A stretch of 64,000 bases of DNA, taken from the NCBI RefSeq assembly GCF_014637085.1, contig NZ_BMEU01000002.1, forward strand, positions 124,001 through 188,000, in the 5' to 3' direction. The position numbers and the translations under genes are program-made. Below are positions 22,231-30,775 of this stretch, one piece after another (the first letter of the stretch is position 1; every line of letters starts with the position of its first letter). The stretch comes from Comamonas phosphati. Lineage in GTDB: Bacteria > Pseudomonadota > Gammaproteobacteria > Burkholderiales > Burkholderiaceae_C. The notes beneath the pieces are model-generated. The model was not told where the DNA came from and did no database searches. It saw only the letters and a program-made list of their open reading frames with translations.

Positions 22231-22749
22231 TTATTTCACGCGCTTGAGGGCCGGACGGCCGCCAGCCGGTGCCGCAGGCGGCGGCGTGCGCGGTTCATCG
22301 TCATCGCTCTTGGCCGTGACCAGCTGCACCACGCGCTCGTCGGCTTCGGCCACGGAATCACCGTCATCCGACGCATCGTCTTCGACCAGTTCCTCCAGGG
22401 CCTCTTCCACTTCGGCGGCTTCGACGCCCTCCTCGGGCGGGAAAGCCATGCCCTGCCCGGTCTCCCGCGCATAGATGGCCATGACGTTGGCTATGGGCAC
22501 CATGATTTCGCGCGGCTTGCCGCCAAAACGCGCCTTGAACTCGACATGCTCGTTGCCGATCAGCAGGCCGCTGGTCGCGTCGTAGCTGATGTTGAGCACG
22601 ATTTCGCCGTTGCGCACGAACTCCATGGGCACTTGCACCGTACGGTCCACGCGCACGGCGATATGGGGAGTGAAGCCGTTGTCCGTACACCACTCGAACA
22701 GTGCCCGCAGCAGGTACGGGCGGGTGGAGCTTGCTTCAGTGGCGTTCAT
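22231..22749 (-). CDS. sspB: ClpXP protease specificity-enhancing factor SspB
   Basis: 172 residues. The globular substrate-binding domain (about 1-110) starts with STRPYLLRALFEWCTDNGFTP and contains VLNISYDATSGLLIGNEHVEFKARF split over conserved strands. A long acidic linker (EEGVEAAEVEEALEELVEDD) follows. The basic C-terminal tail RPALKRVK docks on the ClpX zinc domain. It tethers ssrA-tagged proteins to ClpXP. sspA-sspB order is conserved. A hairpin terminator lies between them, so sspB is probably expressed at a lower level or from its own promoter. Confidence 0.95.
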   Translation of the reverse strand: MNATEASSTRPYLLRALFEWCTDNGFTPHIAVRVDRTVQVPMEFVRNGEIVLNISYDATSGLLIGNEHVEFKARFGGKPREIMVPIANVMAIYARETGQGMAFPPEEGVEAAEVEEALEELVEDDASDDGDSVAEADERVVQLVTAKSDDDEPRTPPPAAPAGGRPALKRVK

Positions 22750-22781
22750 GTCAGTTCCAGACCAGAAGATTCCAAAGACAG

Positions 22782-22821
22782 AAAAAGCGGACAGGCGGAG
22801 GATCGCCCCGCCATGTCCGCT
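22782..22821 (-). terminator. Hairpin with T tract between sspA and sspB
   Basis: On the minus strand a 13-bp stem with one bulged base (AGCGGACA/TGTCCGCT plus GGCGG/CCGCC) is followed by five T. It lies 16 bases after the sspA stop and 33 bases before the sspB start. It has the form of a Rho-independent terminator inside the sspAB pair. Confidence 0.72.
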
Positions 22822-22837
22822 CCGGCAGCTGCGCAGA

Positions 22838-23449
22838 TTACTTGCGCATCACCTTTTCGGACGGTGTCAGCGCCTCGATGTAGGCAGGGCGCGAGAAGAT
22901 TCGCTCGGCGTACTTGAGCAAAGGTGCGGCGTTCTTGGACAGTTCGATGCCATAGTAGTCTAGGCGCCACAGCAGCGGGGCAATGGCCACGTCCAGCATG
23001 GAGAAGTTCTCGCCCAGCATGTATTTGTTCTTGAGGAACACGGGGGCCAGCTGGGTCAGGCGGTCGCGGATATGGGCGCGGGCCTTTTCCAGGGCCTTTT
23101 CGTTGCCCTTGACATTGCGCTCTTCCAGGGCGCTCACGTGCACGAACAGTTCCTTTTCGAAGTTCAGCAGGAACAGGCGCACGCGGGCACGGTCCACCGG
23201 GTCGCCAGGCATGAGCTGGGGATGGGGGAAGCGCTCGTCGATGTACTCGTTGATGATGTTGGATTCGTACAGGATCAGGTCACGCTCCACCAGGATCGGC
23301 ACCTGGCCGTAGGGATTCATCACGCTGATCTCTTCGGGCTTGCTGAACAAGTCCACATCGCGGATCTCGAAATCCATGCCTTTTTCAAACAGCACGAAGC
23401 GGCAGCGGTGTGAAAAGGGGCAGGTCGTTCCCGAATAAAGCACCATCAT
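22838..23449 (-). CDS. sspA: Stringent starvation protein A (GST-fold, RNA polymerase-associated)
   Basis: 203 residues. The N-terminal thioredoxin-like domain has MVLYSGTTCPFSHRCRFVL and the cis-Pro motif QVPILVERDLILYESNII. The C-terminal helical GST domain contains MLDVAIAPLLWRLDYYGI. SspA binds RNA polymerase under stress and lacks transferase activity in E. coli. Its position between petC and sspB is the usual betaproteobacterial context and supports SspA over a plain glutathione transferase. Confidence 0.93.
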   Translation of the reverse strand: MMVLYSGTTCPFSHRCRFVLFEKGMDFEIRDVDLFSKPEEISVMNPYGQVPILVERDLILYESNIINEYIDERFPHPQLMPGDPVDRARVRLFLLNFEKELFVHVSALEERNVKGNEKALEKARAHIRDRLTQLAPVFLKNKYMLGENFSMLDVAIAPLLWRLDYYGIELSKNAAPLLKYAERIFSRPAYIEALTPSEKVMRK

Positions 23450-23549
23450 GGTGGAGGCTCCTAAAAATCAAAAAGAGTGGGACACCCACGGCGCCCACTC
23501 TGCACTAACACGGTTTGGCTGCAGACAGCATCTGCGCGGCAGCAAAGTT

Positions 23550-24305
23550 TTACTTGACGTCTTTCCAGAACGCAGCGTTCAGGCGCCATGCCACAAAGAT
23601 GAAGAAAGCCAGAAAGACCAGCACGCCAACCCCCACCCGGATACGGGTGTTCTGGGCCGGCTCTCCCATCCATTGCAGGTAATTCACCAGATCGCCAACG
23701 GCCTGATCGTACTGCACTGCGGTCATCGTGCCGGGAGACAGCTGTTCCCAACCCTTGAAGACCTGGGTTTTAGAACCGTGCTCCTCGACCTCCTCGAAGA
23801 CGGCACGGCGCTCGCCCTGCAGCTGCCACAGCACATGCGGCATGCCTACGCTAGGAAAGGCGAGATTATTCCAGCCCGTTGCCTTGGTGTCATCCCGATA
23901 GAAAGTACGCAAGAAGGTATACAGGTAATCGGCACCCGTGCCGCCCGCGCCGGCGCGCGAGCGCGCGATCACGGTCAGGTCCGGCGGATTGGCGCCAAAC
24001 CATGTCTTGGCCTCCTTGGGATTGATGGCCGCCTTCATGGTCTCGCCCACCTTGTCGGTGGTGAACAGCAGGTTGTCCTTGATCTCCTGATCGGTCAGGC
24101 CGATGTCCTTCAGGCGGTTGAAGCGCATGAAGGCTGCGGAGTGGCAGCTCAGGCAGTAGTTGACGAAAAGCTTGGCGCCATTTTGCAAGGAGGCGGTATC
24201 GGTGGTGTTGACCGGCGCCTTGTCCCAATGGATGCCGCCTTCGGACGCCTGAGCGCCGGCAGCAAAACCCACGGCCGCCACCAAGGTGAGGATGAACTTC
24301 TTCAT
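23550..24305 (-). CDS. petC: Cytochrome bc1 complex, cytochrome c1 subunit
   Basis: 251 residues from the ATG at 24305. The signal peptide is MKKFILTLVAAVGFAAGAQA. The haem c motif CLSCH (about residues 51-55) is followed later by the axial Met in FPSVGMPHVLW. A C-terminal membrane anchor (VGVGVLVFLAFFIFVAW) precedes a short cytoplasmic end. It passes electrons from the Rieske protein to soluble cytochrome c on the periplasmic side. It is third gene of petABC, with 17 bases to petB. Confidence 0.97.
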   Translation of the reverse strand: MKKFILTLVAAVGFAAGAQASEGGIHWDKAPVNTTDTASLQNGAKLFVNYCLSCHSAAFMRFNRLKDIGLTDQEIKDNLLFTTDKVGETMKAAINPKEAKTWFGANPPDLTVIARSRAGAGGTGADYLYTFLRTFYRDDTKATGWNNLAFPSVGMPHVLWQLQGERRAVFEEVEEHGSKTQVFKGWEQLSPGTMTAVQYDQAVGDLVNYLQWMGEPAQNTRIRVGVGVLVFLAFFIFVAWRLNAAFWKDVK

Positions 24306-24322
24306 TGTTGTTTTCTCCAGCT

Positions 24323-25738
24323 TCAGTGTGGCTTGAAGGTCACGCGCTCGGGCACGGCCTTGGTCTCGCCCTTGCGGCTCCACCACGGCATGAGCAGGAA
24401 GAAGCCGAAATAGAACAGCGTACCGACTTGCGACACCTTCTCGCCGACCGGCGAGGGAGGCTGGACCCCCAGATAGGCCAGGATGACGAAGTTCACGACG
24501 AACACGGCATACACATACTTGTGCCAGCTGGGACGGTAGCGGATCGACTTGACCGGGCTGCAGTCGAGCCAGGGCAAGGCGAACAGGATGATGACGGCAC
24601 CACCCATGACCAGCACGCCCCAGAACTTGGCGTCGATGGACAGCATCATGGCGATCACGCCCAGGGCGATCACGCCCACGGCGCCCTTGACGGCTGCAGG
24701 CAGGCGCGACTTGAGAATGCCGTAGCCGGCACCCAGCACCACGCAGGCGATCAGCACATACATCATCTCGCTGGTGATGGCACGCAGCATCGAATAGAAC
24801 GGCGTGAAGTACCAGACGGGTGCGATGTGGTTCGGCGTCTTGAGCGGGTCGGCCGGAATGAAGTTGTTGTACTCCAGGAAGTAGCCGCCGAACTCGGGCA
24901 CGAAGAAGACCACGGCCGAGAACAGGAACAGGAACACCGTCACGCCGAAGATGTCGTGCACCGTGTAGTAGGGATGGAAGGGAACGCCATCGAGCGGGTG
25001 ACCCTTGGCGTCCTTGGGGGCATCCGGGCCCTTGATCTCGATGCCATCGGGATTGTTCGAACCCACGTCATGCAGCGCCAGCAGGTGGGCCACGACCAGG
25101 CCCAGCAGCACCAGGGGCACGGCGATCACGTGGAAGCTGAAGAAGCGGTTCAGCGTCGCGTCGCCCACCACGTAGTCACCGCGGATCAGCAGCGCCAGAT
25201 CGGGGCCGACGAAGGGAATGGCCGAGAACAGGTTCACGATCACCTGGGCGCCCCAGTACGACATCTGGCCCCAGGGCAGCAGATAGCCCATGAAGGCCTC
25301 GGCCATCAGCACGAGGAAGATGGCGCAGCCGAAGATCCACACCAACTCGCGCGGCTTGCGGTAAGAACCGTACAGAAGGCCGCGGAACATGTGCAGATAG
25401 ACAACGATGAAGAAGGCCGAGGCACCTGTGGAGTGCATGTAGCGGATCAGCCAGCCCCAGGGCACGTCGCGCATGATGTACTCGACCGAAGCGAAGGCCT
25501 TGTCGGCATCCGGCTTGTAGTGCATCACGAGGAAGATGCCGGTGACGATCTGGATCACCAGCACCAGCAGCGCCAGCGAGCCGAAGATGTACCAGAAGTT
25601 GAAATTCTTGGGAGCATAGTACTCCGACATGTGGACGCGATAGGCGTCGAATGCCGTCGGAAAGCGGTTCTCAAACCAGTTCATGACCTTGGCGCCGGAT
25701 GTCGCGTTCGGGTCGATTTGCTTGAATTCGTGGGCCAT
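24323..25738 (-). CDS. petB: Cytochrome bc1 complex, cytochrome b subunit
   Basis: 471 residues with eight or more membrane helices. The haem ligands are paired histidines in helices B and D (RYMHSTGASAFF, HMFRGLLYGSYR, HVIAVPLVLLGLVVAHLLALH). The quinol-oxidation PEF-type loop reads VFFVPEFGGYFLE, and GLLYGSYR is also family-typical. A region of about 15 residues around EIKGPDAPKDAKG between helices resembles the extended loop of betaproteobacterial cytochrome b. It oxidises ubiquinol and carries the Q cycle. Gene order petA-petB-petC. Confidence 0.98.
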   Translation of the reverse strand: MAHEFKQIDPNATSGAKVMNWFENRFPTAFDAYRVHMSEYYAPKNFNFWYIFGSLALLVLVIQIVTGIFLVMHYKPDADKAFASVEYIMRDVPWGWLIRYMHSTGASAFFIVVYLHMFRGLLYGSYRKPRELVWIFGCAIFLVLMAEAFMGYLLPWGQMSYWGAQVIVNLFSAIPFVGPDLALLIRGDYVVGDATLNRFFSFHVIAVPLVLLGLVVAHLLALHDVGSNNPDGIEIKGPDAPKDAKGHPLDGVPFHPYYTVHDIFGVTVFLFLFSAVVFFVPEFGGYFLEYNNFIPADPLKTPNHIAPVWYFTPFYSMLRAITSEMMYVLIACVVLGAGYGILKSRLPAAVKGAVGVIALGVIAMMLSIDAKFWGVLVMGGAVIILFALPWLDCSPVKSIRYRPSWHKYVYAVFVVNFVILAYLGVQPPSPVGEKVSQVGTLFYFGFFLLMPWWSRKGETKAVPERVTFKPH

Positions 25739-25752
25739 TGTTCTTGTCTCCC

Positions 25753-26355
25753 TCAGGCGGTCTTCTTGTCTTCACCAATCAGGATCCTGGTGTCAGACAG
25801 ATATACGTGCGGAGGCACCTGAAGGTTGTCCGGAGCGGGCTTGTTCCTGAACACGCGGCCTGCCATGTCGAAGGTCGAGCCGTGGCAGGGGCACAGGAAA
25901 CCGCCCTTCCAGTCGGCGGGCAGCGAAGGCTGGGGACCAGACTGGAATTTGTCGGTGGGAGAACAGCCCAGATGCGTGCAGATGCCGACCACCACCAGGA
26001 TATCGGGCTTGATGGAGCGGTTTTCATTGCGCGCGTAGGGCGGCGTGAATTCGTCGGGATGCCGTTCGGACTTGGGATCGGCCAGTTCGCCATCCAGCGT
26101 GGGGAGCGCCTTGAGCTGCTCGGGCGTGCGCTTGATGATCCATACCGGCTTGCCGCGCCACTCGACGGTCAGCTTTTCGCCTTCCTTGAGGCTGGAGATA
26201 TCCACCTCGACGGCTGCACCGGCTGCCTTCGCCTTCTCGGAGGGCTGGAAGGAGCTCACGAAAGGGACGGCCGTCGCCACGCCGCCTACGGCACCAGCGC
26301 ATGCTGACGTGATGATCCACGTGCGTTTGCTGGAGTCGACTGGAGAGTCACTCAT
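25753..26355 (-). CDS. petA: Cytochrome bc1 complex, Rieske iron-sulfur subunit
   Basis: 200 residues. The ATG at 26355 is chosen because GAGG lies seven bases upstream; four extra codons upstream are less likely. The N-terminus [24 protein letters not shown] is a twin-arginine-less (KR) membrane anchor of the kind exported by Tat in Rieske proteins, shown here in parts. The 2Fe-2S ligands lie in CTHLGC and CPCHGS. It is the first gene of petABC. A tatABC cluster occurs 6 kb away, but no functional link is implied by distance. Confidence 0.97.
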   Translation of the reverse strand: MSDSPVDSSKRTWIITSACAGAVGGVATAVPFVSSFQPSEKAKAAGAAVEVDISSLKEGEKLTVEWRGKPVWIIKRTPEQLKALPTLDGELADPKSERHPDEFTPPYARNENRSIKPDILVVVGICTHLGCSPTDKFQSGPQPSLPADWKGGFLCPCHGSTFDMAGRVFRNKPAPDNLQVPPHVYLSDTRILIGEDKKTA

Positions 26356-26502
26356 GGATTTCCTCAAAGTACATCGCTTGATTGGGGTCAGCGACGAATT
26401 GTAGCGGTGGGGTTGGGGTTATTCCAGCCTTCGTCTGACGTTGACAAGCAGCAAAGTCACGCAATACTGCGCTATCTCAAACTCTCAGAAACTGGAAGCA
26501 CT

Positions 26503-26946
26503 ATGGGCATGATGCAAGAATTCCGCGAATTCGCAATCAAGGGAAACGTGGTAGATCTGGCAGTCGGCGTGATCATCGGCGGAGCATTCGGCAAGATCGT
26601 CGATTCCGTCGTCAACGACCTGATCATGCCGGTAGTCGGCCTGGTGTTCGGCAAGCTGGATTTTTCCAATTTGTTCGTTGTGCTGGGCCATGCTCCGGAC
26701 GGCACGCCCATGACGCTGGATGCGCTCAAGAAAGCCGGCGTTCCCGTGTTTGCCTACGGCAACTTCATCACCGTGGCTGTTAACTTCCTGATTCTGGCCT
26801 TCATCATCTTCATCATGATCAAGCAGATCAACCGCCTCAAGCGCCAGGCACCTGCCGAGCCGGAAGCAGCCGCTGCCCCCGCCCCGACACCGGAAGACAT
26901 CGTGCTGCTGCGCGAGATCCGCGACAGCCTCAATCGCACGCACTGA
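26503..26946 (+). CDS. mscL: Large-conductance mechanosensitive channel MscL
   Basis: 147 residues from the ATG at 26503, which has GGAAG upstream. It begins with the conserved [22 protein letters not shown]1 contains the Ala/Gly pore helix [21 protein letters not shown] and TM2 is [15 protein letters not shown], given here in part. The C-terminal bundle is [10 protein letters not shown]. It opens under membrane tension and releases solutes on osmotic down-shock. It is monocistronic, divergent from petA, and ends with a strong terminator. Confidence 0.97.
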   Translation: MGMMQEFREFAIKGNVVDLAVGVIIGGAFGKIVDSVVNDLIMPVVGLVFGKLDFSNLFVVLGHAPDGTPMTLDALKKAGVPVFAYGNFITVAVNFLILAFIIFIMIKQINRLKRQAPAEPEAAAAPAPTPEDIVLLREIRDSLNRTH

Positions 26947-26979
26947 TTCGGTCAAGACACGCATCAGACACGCATAAGG

Positions 26980-27012
26980 CCCGCCCAGGCACCACGCCTC
27001 GGCGGGTTTTTT
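26980..27012 (+). terminator. Rho-independent terminator of mscL
   Basis: The stem CCCGCC-AGGC / GCCT-GGCGGG with one C/C internal mismatch (26980-27006) is followed by six T (27007-27012). It lies 34 bases after the mscL stop. Confidence 0.9.
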
Positions 27013-27095
27013 CATGCGTCCCGCACCAGAAAGTCAGCCCCCTACTTCGCGCAACTTCCTGCATGCACGGCTCGATGACTGCGGGCGGCAGGCTT

Positions 27096-28154
27096 TTATG
27101 GCAGCAGGCCGCGGGCCATGCGCACGGCTTCCACCAGACTGTCGGCATTGGCCATGCCCTGGCCGGCAATGTCGAAGGCCGTGCCATGGTCGGGACTGGT
27201 GCGCACCAGCGGCAGGCCCAGCGTCACGTTGACGCCTTTTTCCACGCCCAGGTATTTGACTGGTATCAACCCTTGGTCGTGGTACATAGCCAACACCACG
27301 TCGAATTCGCCGGAATGACCCGGCGCATGGCGTGCCCTCATGAAGACCGTATCCGGAGCGAACGGCCCGTGGACATCCATGCCTTCGGCGCGGGCCTGGG
27401 CAATGGCCGGGGCAATGATGGTGATCTCTTCCTCACCGAAAAGCCCGCCCTCTCCCGCATGCGGATTGAGGCCGGCCACGCCGATGCGCGGCGCGCGGCC
27501 CAGGCTGCGCGACAGCGCGGCATGGGTGATGCGCAGCGTCTGCAGAACCCCGGGCTGGGTCACGGCGGCAATCGCCTCGCGCAGCGAGACATGGATGCTG
27601 ACCAGCACGGTACGCAGCTCGTCGCTGGCCAGCATCATGCGCACCGGCATCTCGGCAAGCGGCACACCGGCATGGGCCGCGGCCTCGGCCTGCAGCAGCT
27701 CGGTATGGCCGGGGAACTTCACGCCGGCCAGCGACAGCGCCTCCTTGTGCAGCGGCGCCGTCACCAGCGCGGCGATCTCGCCGCGCAAGGCCGCTTGGAC
27801 CGCCCAGGTCACGCAGCGTGCGGCAGCCTCCCCCGCCAGGGCACTGACCTCTCCATAGGGCTGAGGGCCAGGCAGCCCCGGCAATGCCAGCAAGGGAATG
27901 GCACCGGGCGGCACGCTCCAGACATCCTGCGGCTTCTCGATCACGGCGATGGACTGGGCAATGCCCTGCTCACCATCCCGCACGCGGGCGACCAGTGCCG
28001 TGGCGCGCCGCAGCGTCTGCAGCTCGCCGACCACAAAACAGCCCGGCATTTGCTGCGCGGCGCCGGCAAAGGCCTTGGCGATGATTTCCGGGCCGATGCC
28101 GGCGCAGTCGCCCTGGGTGATGGCAATGGCGGCAGGGGTTGAAGTCTTGGACAT
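27096..28154 (-). CDS. pdxA: 4-hydroxythreonine-4-phosphate dehydrogenase
   Basis: 352 residues from the ATG at 28154. An ATG at 28193 is in frame, but the stretch between lies in a repeat-like intergenic element. Metal-binding histidines are in TAPLHKEAL, FPGHTELL and MYHDQGLIPVK. ITQGDCAGIGPEI is the start of the family fold. The usual motif is GDPAGIGPEI; here Pro-Ala is replaced by Cys-Ala, which is a mild oddity. The enzyme oxidises 4-phosphohydroxy-threonine in pyridoxal phosphate synthesis. The next gene on this strand ends about 60 bases upstream of its start. Confidence 0.95.
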   Translation of the reverse strand: MSKTSTPAAIAITQGDCAGIGPEIIAKAFAGAAQQMPGCFVVGELQTLRRATALVARVRDGEQGIAQSIAVIEKPQDVWSVPPGAIPLLALPGLPGPQPYGEVSALAGEAAARCVTWAVQAALRGEIAALVTAPLHKEALSLAGVKFPGHTELLQAEAAAHAGVPLAEMPVRMMLASDELRTVLVSIHVSLREAIAAVTQPGVLQTLRITHAALSRSLGRAPRIGVAGLNPHAGEGGLFGEEEITIIAPAIAQARAEGMDVHGPFAPDTVFMRARHAPGHSGEFDVVLAMYHDQGLIPVKYLGVEKGVNVTLGLPLVRTSPDHGTAFDIAGQGMANADSLVEAVRMARGLLP

Positions 28155-28216
28155 TGGAGTGGAATATGTCGCTGGCGCTTGATGAACAAGCATCAAAAGC
28201 TATCAAATTTGAAGCA
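28155..28216 (-). repeat. Intergenic element between the NIF3-like gene and pdxA
   Basis: On the minus strand it contains CAAATTTGATAGC, then GATGCTTG-TTCAT-CAAGCGC (a small inverted repeat) and CAGCGACATATT. TTTGATAGC also frames the element at 31938-32025. The pattern resembles a dispersed repeat known from Comamonadaceae intergenic regions; family membership is from memory, not from a search. Confidence 0.4.
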
Positions 28217-28969
28217 TCAAGCCGGATTGTTGATCTCGATGAAGCGGTGCTCCAGCCCCAGCTGCGCCGCGGCATGGGCCGCCAGCGCGGGGGCGCCGTA
28301 GCGCTCGGTCGCATGATGACCGGCCGCGATGAAGACGGTGCCGGTCTCGCGCGCCAGATGGGCTTGCGGTTCGGAGATTTCGCCCGTGATGTAGGCATCG
28401 GCGCCAGCAGCGATCGCAGCCTCGAAGAAGCCCTGGGCGCCGCCCGTGCACCAGGCAATCTTGCGCAGGGGCCGGTTCCCGTCCCCCGCCACCATGGTGA
28501 CCTCGCGCCCCAGCGCGGCCCTGACATGCGCCGCCAGCTGCGCGCAGGAGGCAAAGCCCGCATTGGCCAGCCAGCCCAGGCTTTGCTCGCCGAAGGCTGC
28601 CTCGCCCTGCAGGCCCAGCCTGGCACCCAGCTGCGCGTTGTTGCCCAGCGTGGGATGGGCGTCGAGCGGCAGGTGGTAGGCAAACAGATTGATGTCGTGG
28701 GCCAGCAGCAGGCGGATGCGCTCCTTGAGCCAGCCCGTGATGCGCCCGTCCATGCCGCGCCAAAACAGGCCGTGGTGCACGAAGATGGCATCCGCCCCGT
28801 CGGCAATCGCGGCCTCGATCAGCGCACGGCTGGCCGTCACGCCGCTGACCAGGCGAGTGATTTCGCGCTTGCCTTCGACCTGCAGGCCGTTAGGTCCGTA
28901 GTCCTTGAAGCGTTCGGGCTGCAGCAGGCCGTCGAAACAGGACAGAAGATGGTTTCGCTCAATGCTCAT
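28217..28969 (-). CDS. NIF3-like dinuclear metal-centre protein
   Basis: 250 residues of the NIF3/YbgI/DUF34 family. Metal-ligand motifs are FVHHGLFWRG (about 62-71), YHLPLDAH (about 97-104) and, near the C-terminus, AAGHHATERYG. YGPNGLQVEG is the conserved N-terminal signature. The family is nearly universal but its reaction is not settled; GTP cyclohydrolase type 1 annotations are by transfer. It lies upstream of pdxA on the same strand and is separated from it by a repeat-like element. Confidence 0.9.
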   Translation of the reverse strand: MSIERNHLLSCFDGLLQPERFKDYGPNGLQVEGKREITRLVSGVTASRALIEAAIADGADAIFVHHGLFWRGMDGRITGWLKERIRLLLAHDINLFAYHLPLDAHPTLGNNAQLGARLGLQGEAAFGEQSLGWLANAGFASCAQLAAHVRAALGREVTMVAGDGNRPLRKIAWCTGGAQGFFEAAIAAGADAYITGEISEPQAHLARETGTVFIAAGHHATERYGAPALAAHAAAQLGLEHRFIEINNPA

Positions 28970-29023
28970 GGCGCCTATTGTGCCAAGCCCATCCTATCCA
29001 TGACCGGAGCATCTCCATGCGCG

Positions 29024-29100
29024 AGACGGCCAGCAAGGGCCGTCCCGCAGCAAAGGCCACCGTCCCCCTCCGGGGGAAGGCGCGCAAGCGACTCAGGGGG
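29024..29100 (-). repeat. REP-like repeat family 2, copy b (at MFS 3' end)
   Basis: The repeat's own CCCCCTGAG supplies the TGA stop of the MFS gene. Behind it come the AGTCGC / GCGCCT-like arm pair (imperfect here), the CCCCG/GGGGG core and GCAAAGGCC ... GCGGGACGGCCCTTGC. Orientation to the upstream gene is the same as in all other copies. Confidence 0.8.
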
Positions 29101-30418
29101 TTGACGCTTTCCACCCCTTGCAGGCCAACGGCCAGAAGCCCATGGCAACACCCAGCACGCCCATGGCGGCCACATAGTGCGCCGGGGCCATGATGTCCGC
29201 CTGCTGCCACACGGACACCAGCATGGGCGTCAGGCCGCCGAACACGGCATAGGCCATGTTGTAGGCGAAGGACAGGCCCGTGAAGCGCACTTGCGGCGGG
29301 AAGGCGCGCACGCCCACCACCGGCAGCAGCGAAATGCTGCCCACGAAAAAGCCCACGGTCGCATAGGTGCAGACCAGCGAGGCCTCGGTGCCCGGCAGGT
29401 TCAGATAGAACAGATAGGTGGTGGCCGCCATGCCGCCCCAGCCCAGGATCATGGCGCCGCGCGTGCCGATCCGGTCGGACAGCCAACCCCAGAACACGCA
29501 GCCCAGCGTCAGCGTCACCGTGGCCACGGCATTGGCCTTGAGCGCCATGGCGGGAACGATGTGGAACACCTTCTGCAGATACGAGGGCGTGAACAGAATC
29601 ACCACCACCACGGCGGTCGACAGAATCCAGGTCATCAGCGCCACGACCACGCAGGCCTGGCGGTGCTCGCGCAGAATGGTCTTGATGGGCAGTTCGCGAT
29701 CGACCTGCTTGCGCGCCTGCATCTCCTGGAAGATGGGCGTTTCATGCAGGAATTTGCGCAGATACACCGACACCAGGCCGAACACGCCGCCCAGCAGGAA
29801 GGGAATGCGCCAGGCCCAGTCGTGGACCTCGGCCGAGCTATAGGTGCTGTTGAGCCAGACGCCGATGATGGAGCCCAGGAAGATGCCGCCGGTAATGCCC
29901 GAGGTCAGCGAGCCGATGGCAAAGCCGTAGCGCTTGGCCGGCGCATGCTCGGCCACGAAGACCCAGGCACCCGGCATCTCGCCGCCGATGGCCGCACCCT
30001 GCATCACGCGCATCAGCAGCAGCAGGATGGGCGCGGCAATGCCCCAGCTCTCGTAGGTAGGCAGCAGGCCGATGATCAGCGTGGGCAGGGCCATCAGGAA
30101 CACCGACAGCGTGAACATCTTCTTGCGGCCCAGGATGTCGCCGAAGTGGGCAATCAAAATGCCGCCGATGGGGCGTGCCAGATAGCCGGCCGCGAAAATG
30201 CCCAGCGTCTGCAGTTGGCGCAGCCAGTCCGGCATCTCGGCCGGGAAGAACAGCGAGCCGATCACATTGGCAAAAAAGACGAACACCACGAAGTCATAGA
30301 ACTCCAGCGTTCCGCCCAAGGCCGACAGGCCCAGGGTCTTGTAGTCCTCACGATTCAGAGAACGGTGCGGCACACCGGCCGCCGAGGCGGCAGGCAATGC
30401 GTAATCAAGCGTAGTCAT
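29093..30418 (-). CDS. MFS transporter, metabolite:H+ symporter type
   Basis: 441 residues from the ATG at 30418 with AGGAAAC upstream. It has twelve hydrophobic segments. The first helix region GGTLEFYDFVVFVFFANVI and the loop 2-3 motif AHFGDILGRKKMF place it in the metabolite:H+ symporter (MHS) group, which takes up citrate, proline/betaine, shikimate or other carboxylates. The substrate cannot be read from sequence. FLHETPIF is the conserved central-loop motif. The last residues (STP) and the TGA stop are read from a REP-like repeat, so the native C-terminus may have been altered. Confidence 0.88.
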   Translation of the reverse strand: MTTLDYALPAASAAGVPHRSLNREDYKTLGLSALGGTLEFYDFVVFVFFANVIGSLFFPAEMPDWLRQLQTLGIFAAGYLARPIGGILIAHFGDILGRKKMFTLSVFLMALPTLIIGLLPTYESWGIAAPILLLLMRVMQGAAIGGEMPGAWVFVAEHAPAKRYGFAIGSLTSGITGGIFLGSIIGVWLNSTYSSAEVHDWAWRIPFLLGGVFGLVSVYLRKFLHETPIFQEMQARKQVDRELPIKTILREHRQACVVVALMTWILSTAVVVVILFTPSYLQKVFHIVPAMALKANAVATVTLTLGCVFWGWLSDRIGTRGAMILGWGGMAATTYLFYLNLPGTEASLVCTYATVGFFVGSISLLPVVGVRAFPPQVRFTGLSFAYNMAYAVFGGLTPMLVSVWQQADIMAPAHYVAAMGVLGVAMGFWPLACKGWKASTP

Positions 30419-30775
30419 GTGTTTCCTAGAAGCACGACAGCGCAGAAATGGCCACGGCAACGGGTCAGCGTGCAGCGGCAAACCGATCGCGGCAGGCCTG
30501 GTGTGCCAGGCCCCACCAGGCTGAACACGGCCGCCTGGTGGGCGGCGGCTTCAGTAAACGGCGGTGCGGGCGCAGTCGAAAATTCATTCTAGGGTTAGCA
30601 CTCATGGCTGCCGACCCTGAAAAACTATAGAAGACAGCACTTCTATGCCTTGCACGCACTGCACCTCTGGCTTATTTGCGCTAGGCATTGCCGGTGGCAA
30701 TCCGCTCGCTGTGGGCCTTGCGGCAGCCATGCTTCACAATGTGGGCTTGTCTTCTCTTTTATTCATACGGATTAC
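30419..30775. other. Gap between MFS gene and DegS-like protease gene
   Basis: 357 bases between two divergent genes. No coding frame with family likeness is seen. A candidate -10 TAGAAT for the MFS gene lies on the minus strand around 30590. A small inverted repeat AGAAG-ACAGC-CTTCT lies near 30629-30645. The right part is GC-rich without clear promoter hexamers. The gap probably holds both promoters. Confidence 0.5.
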
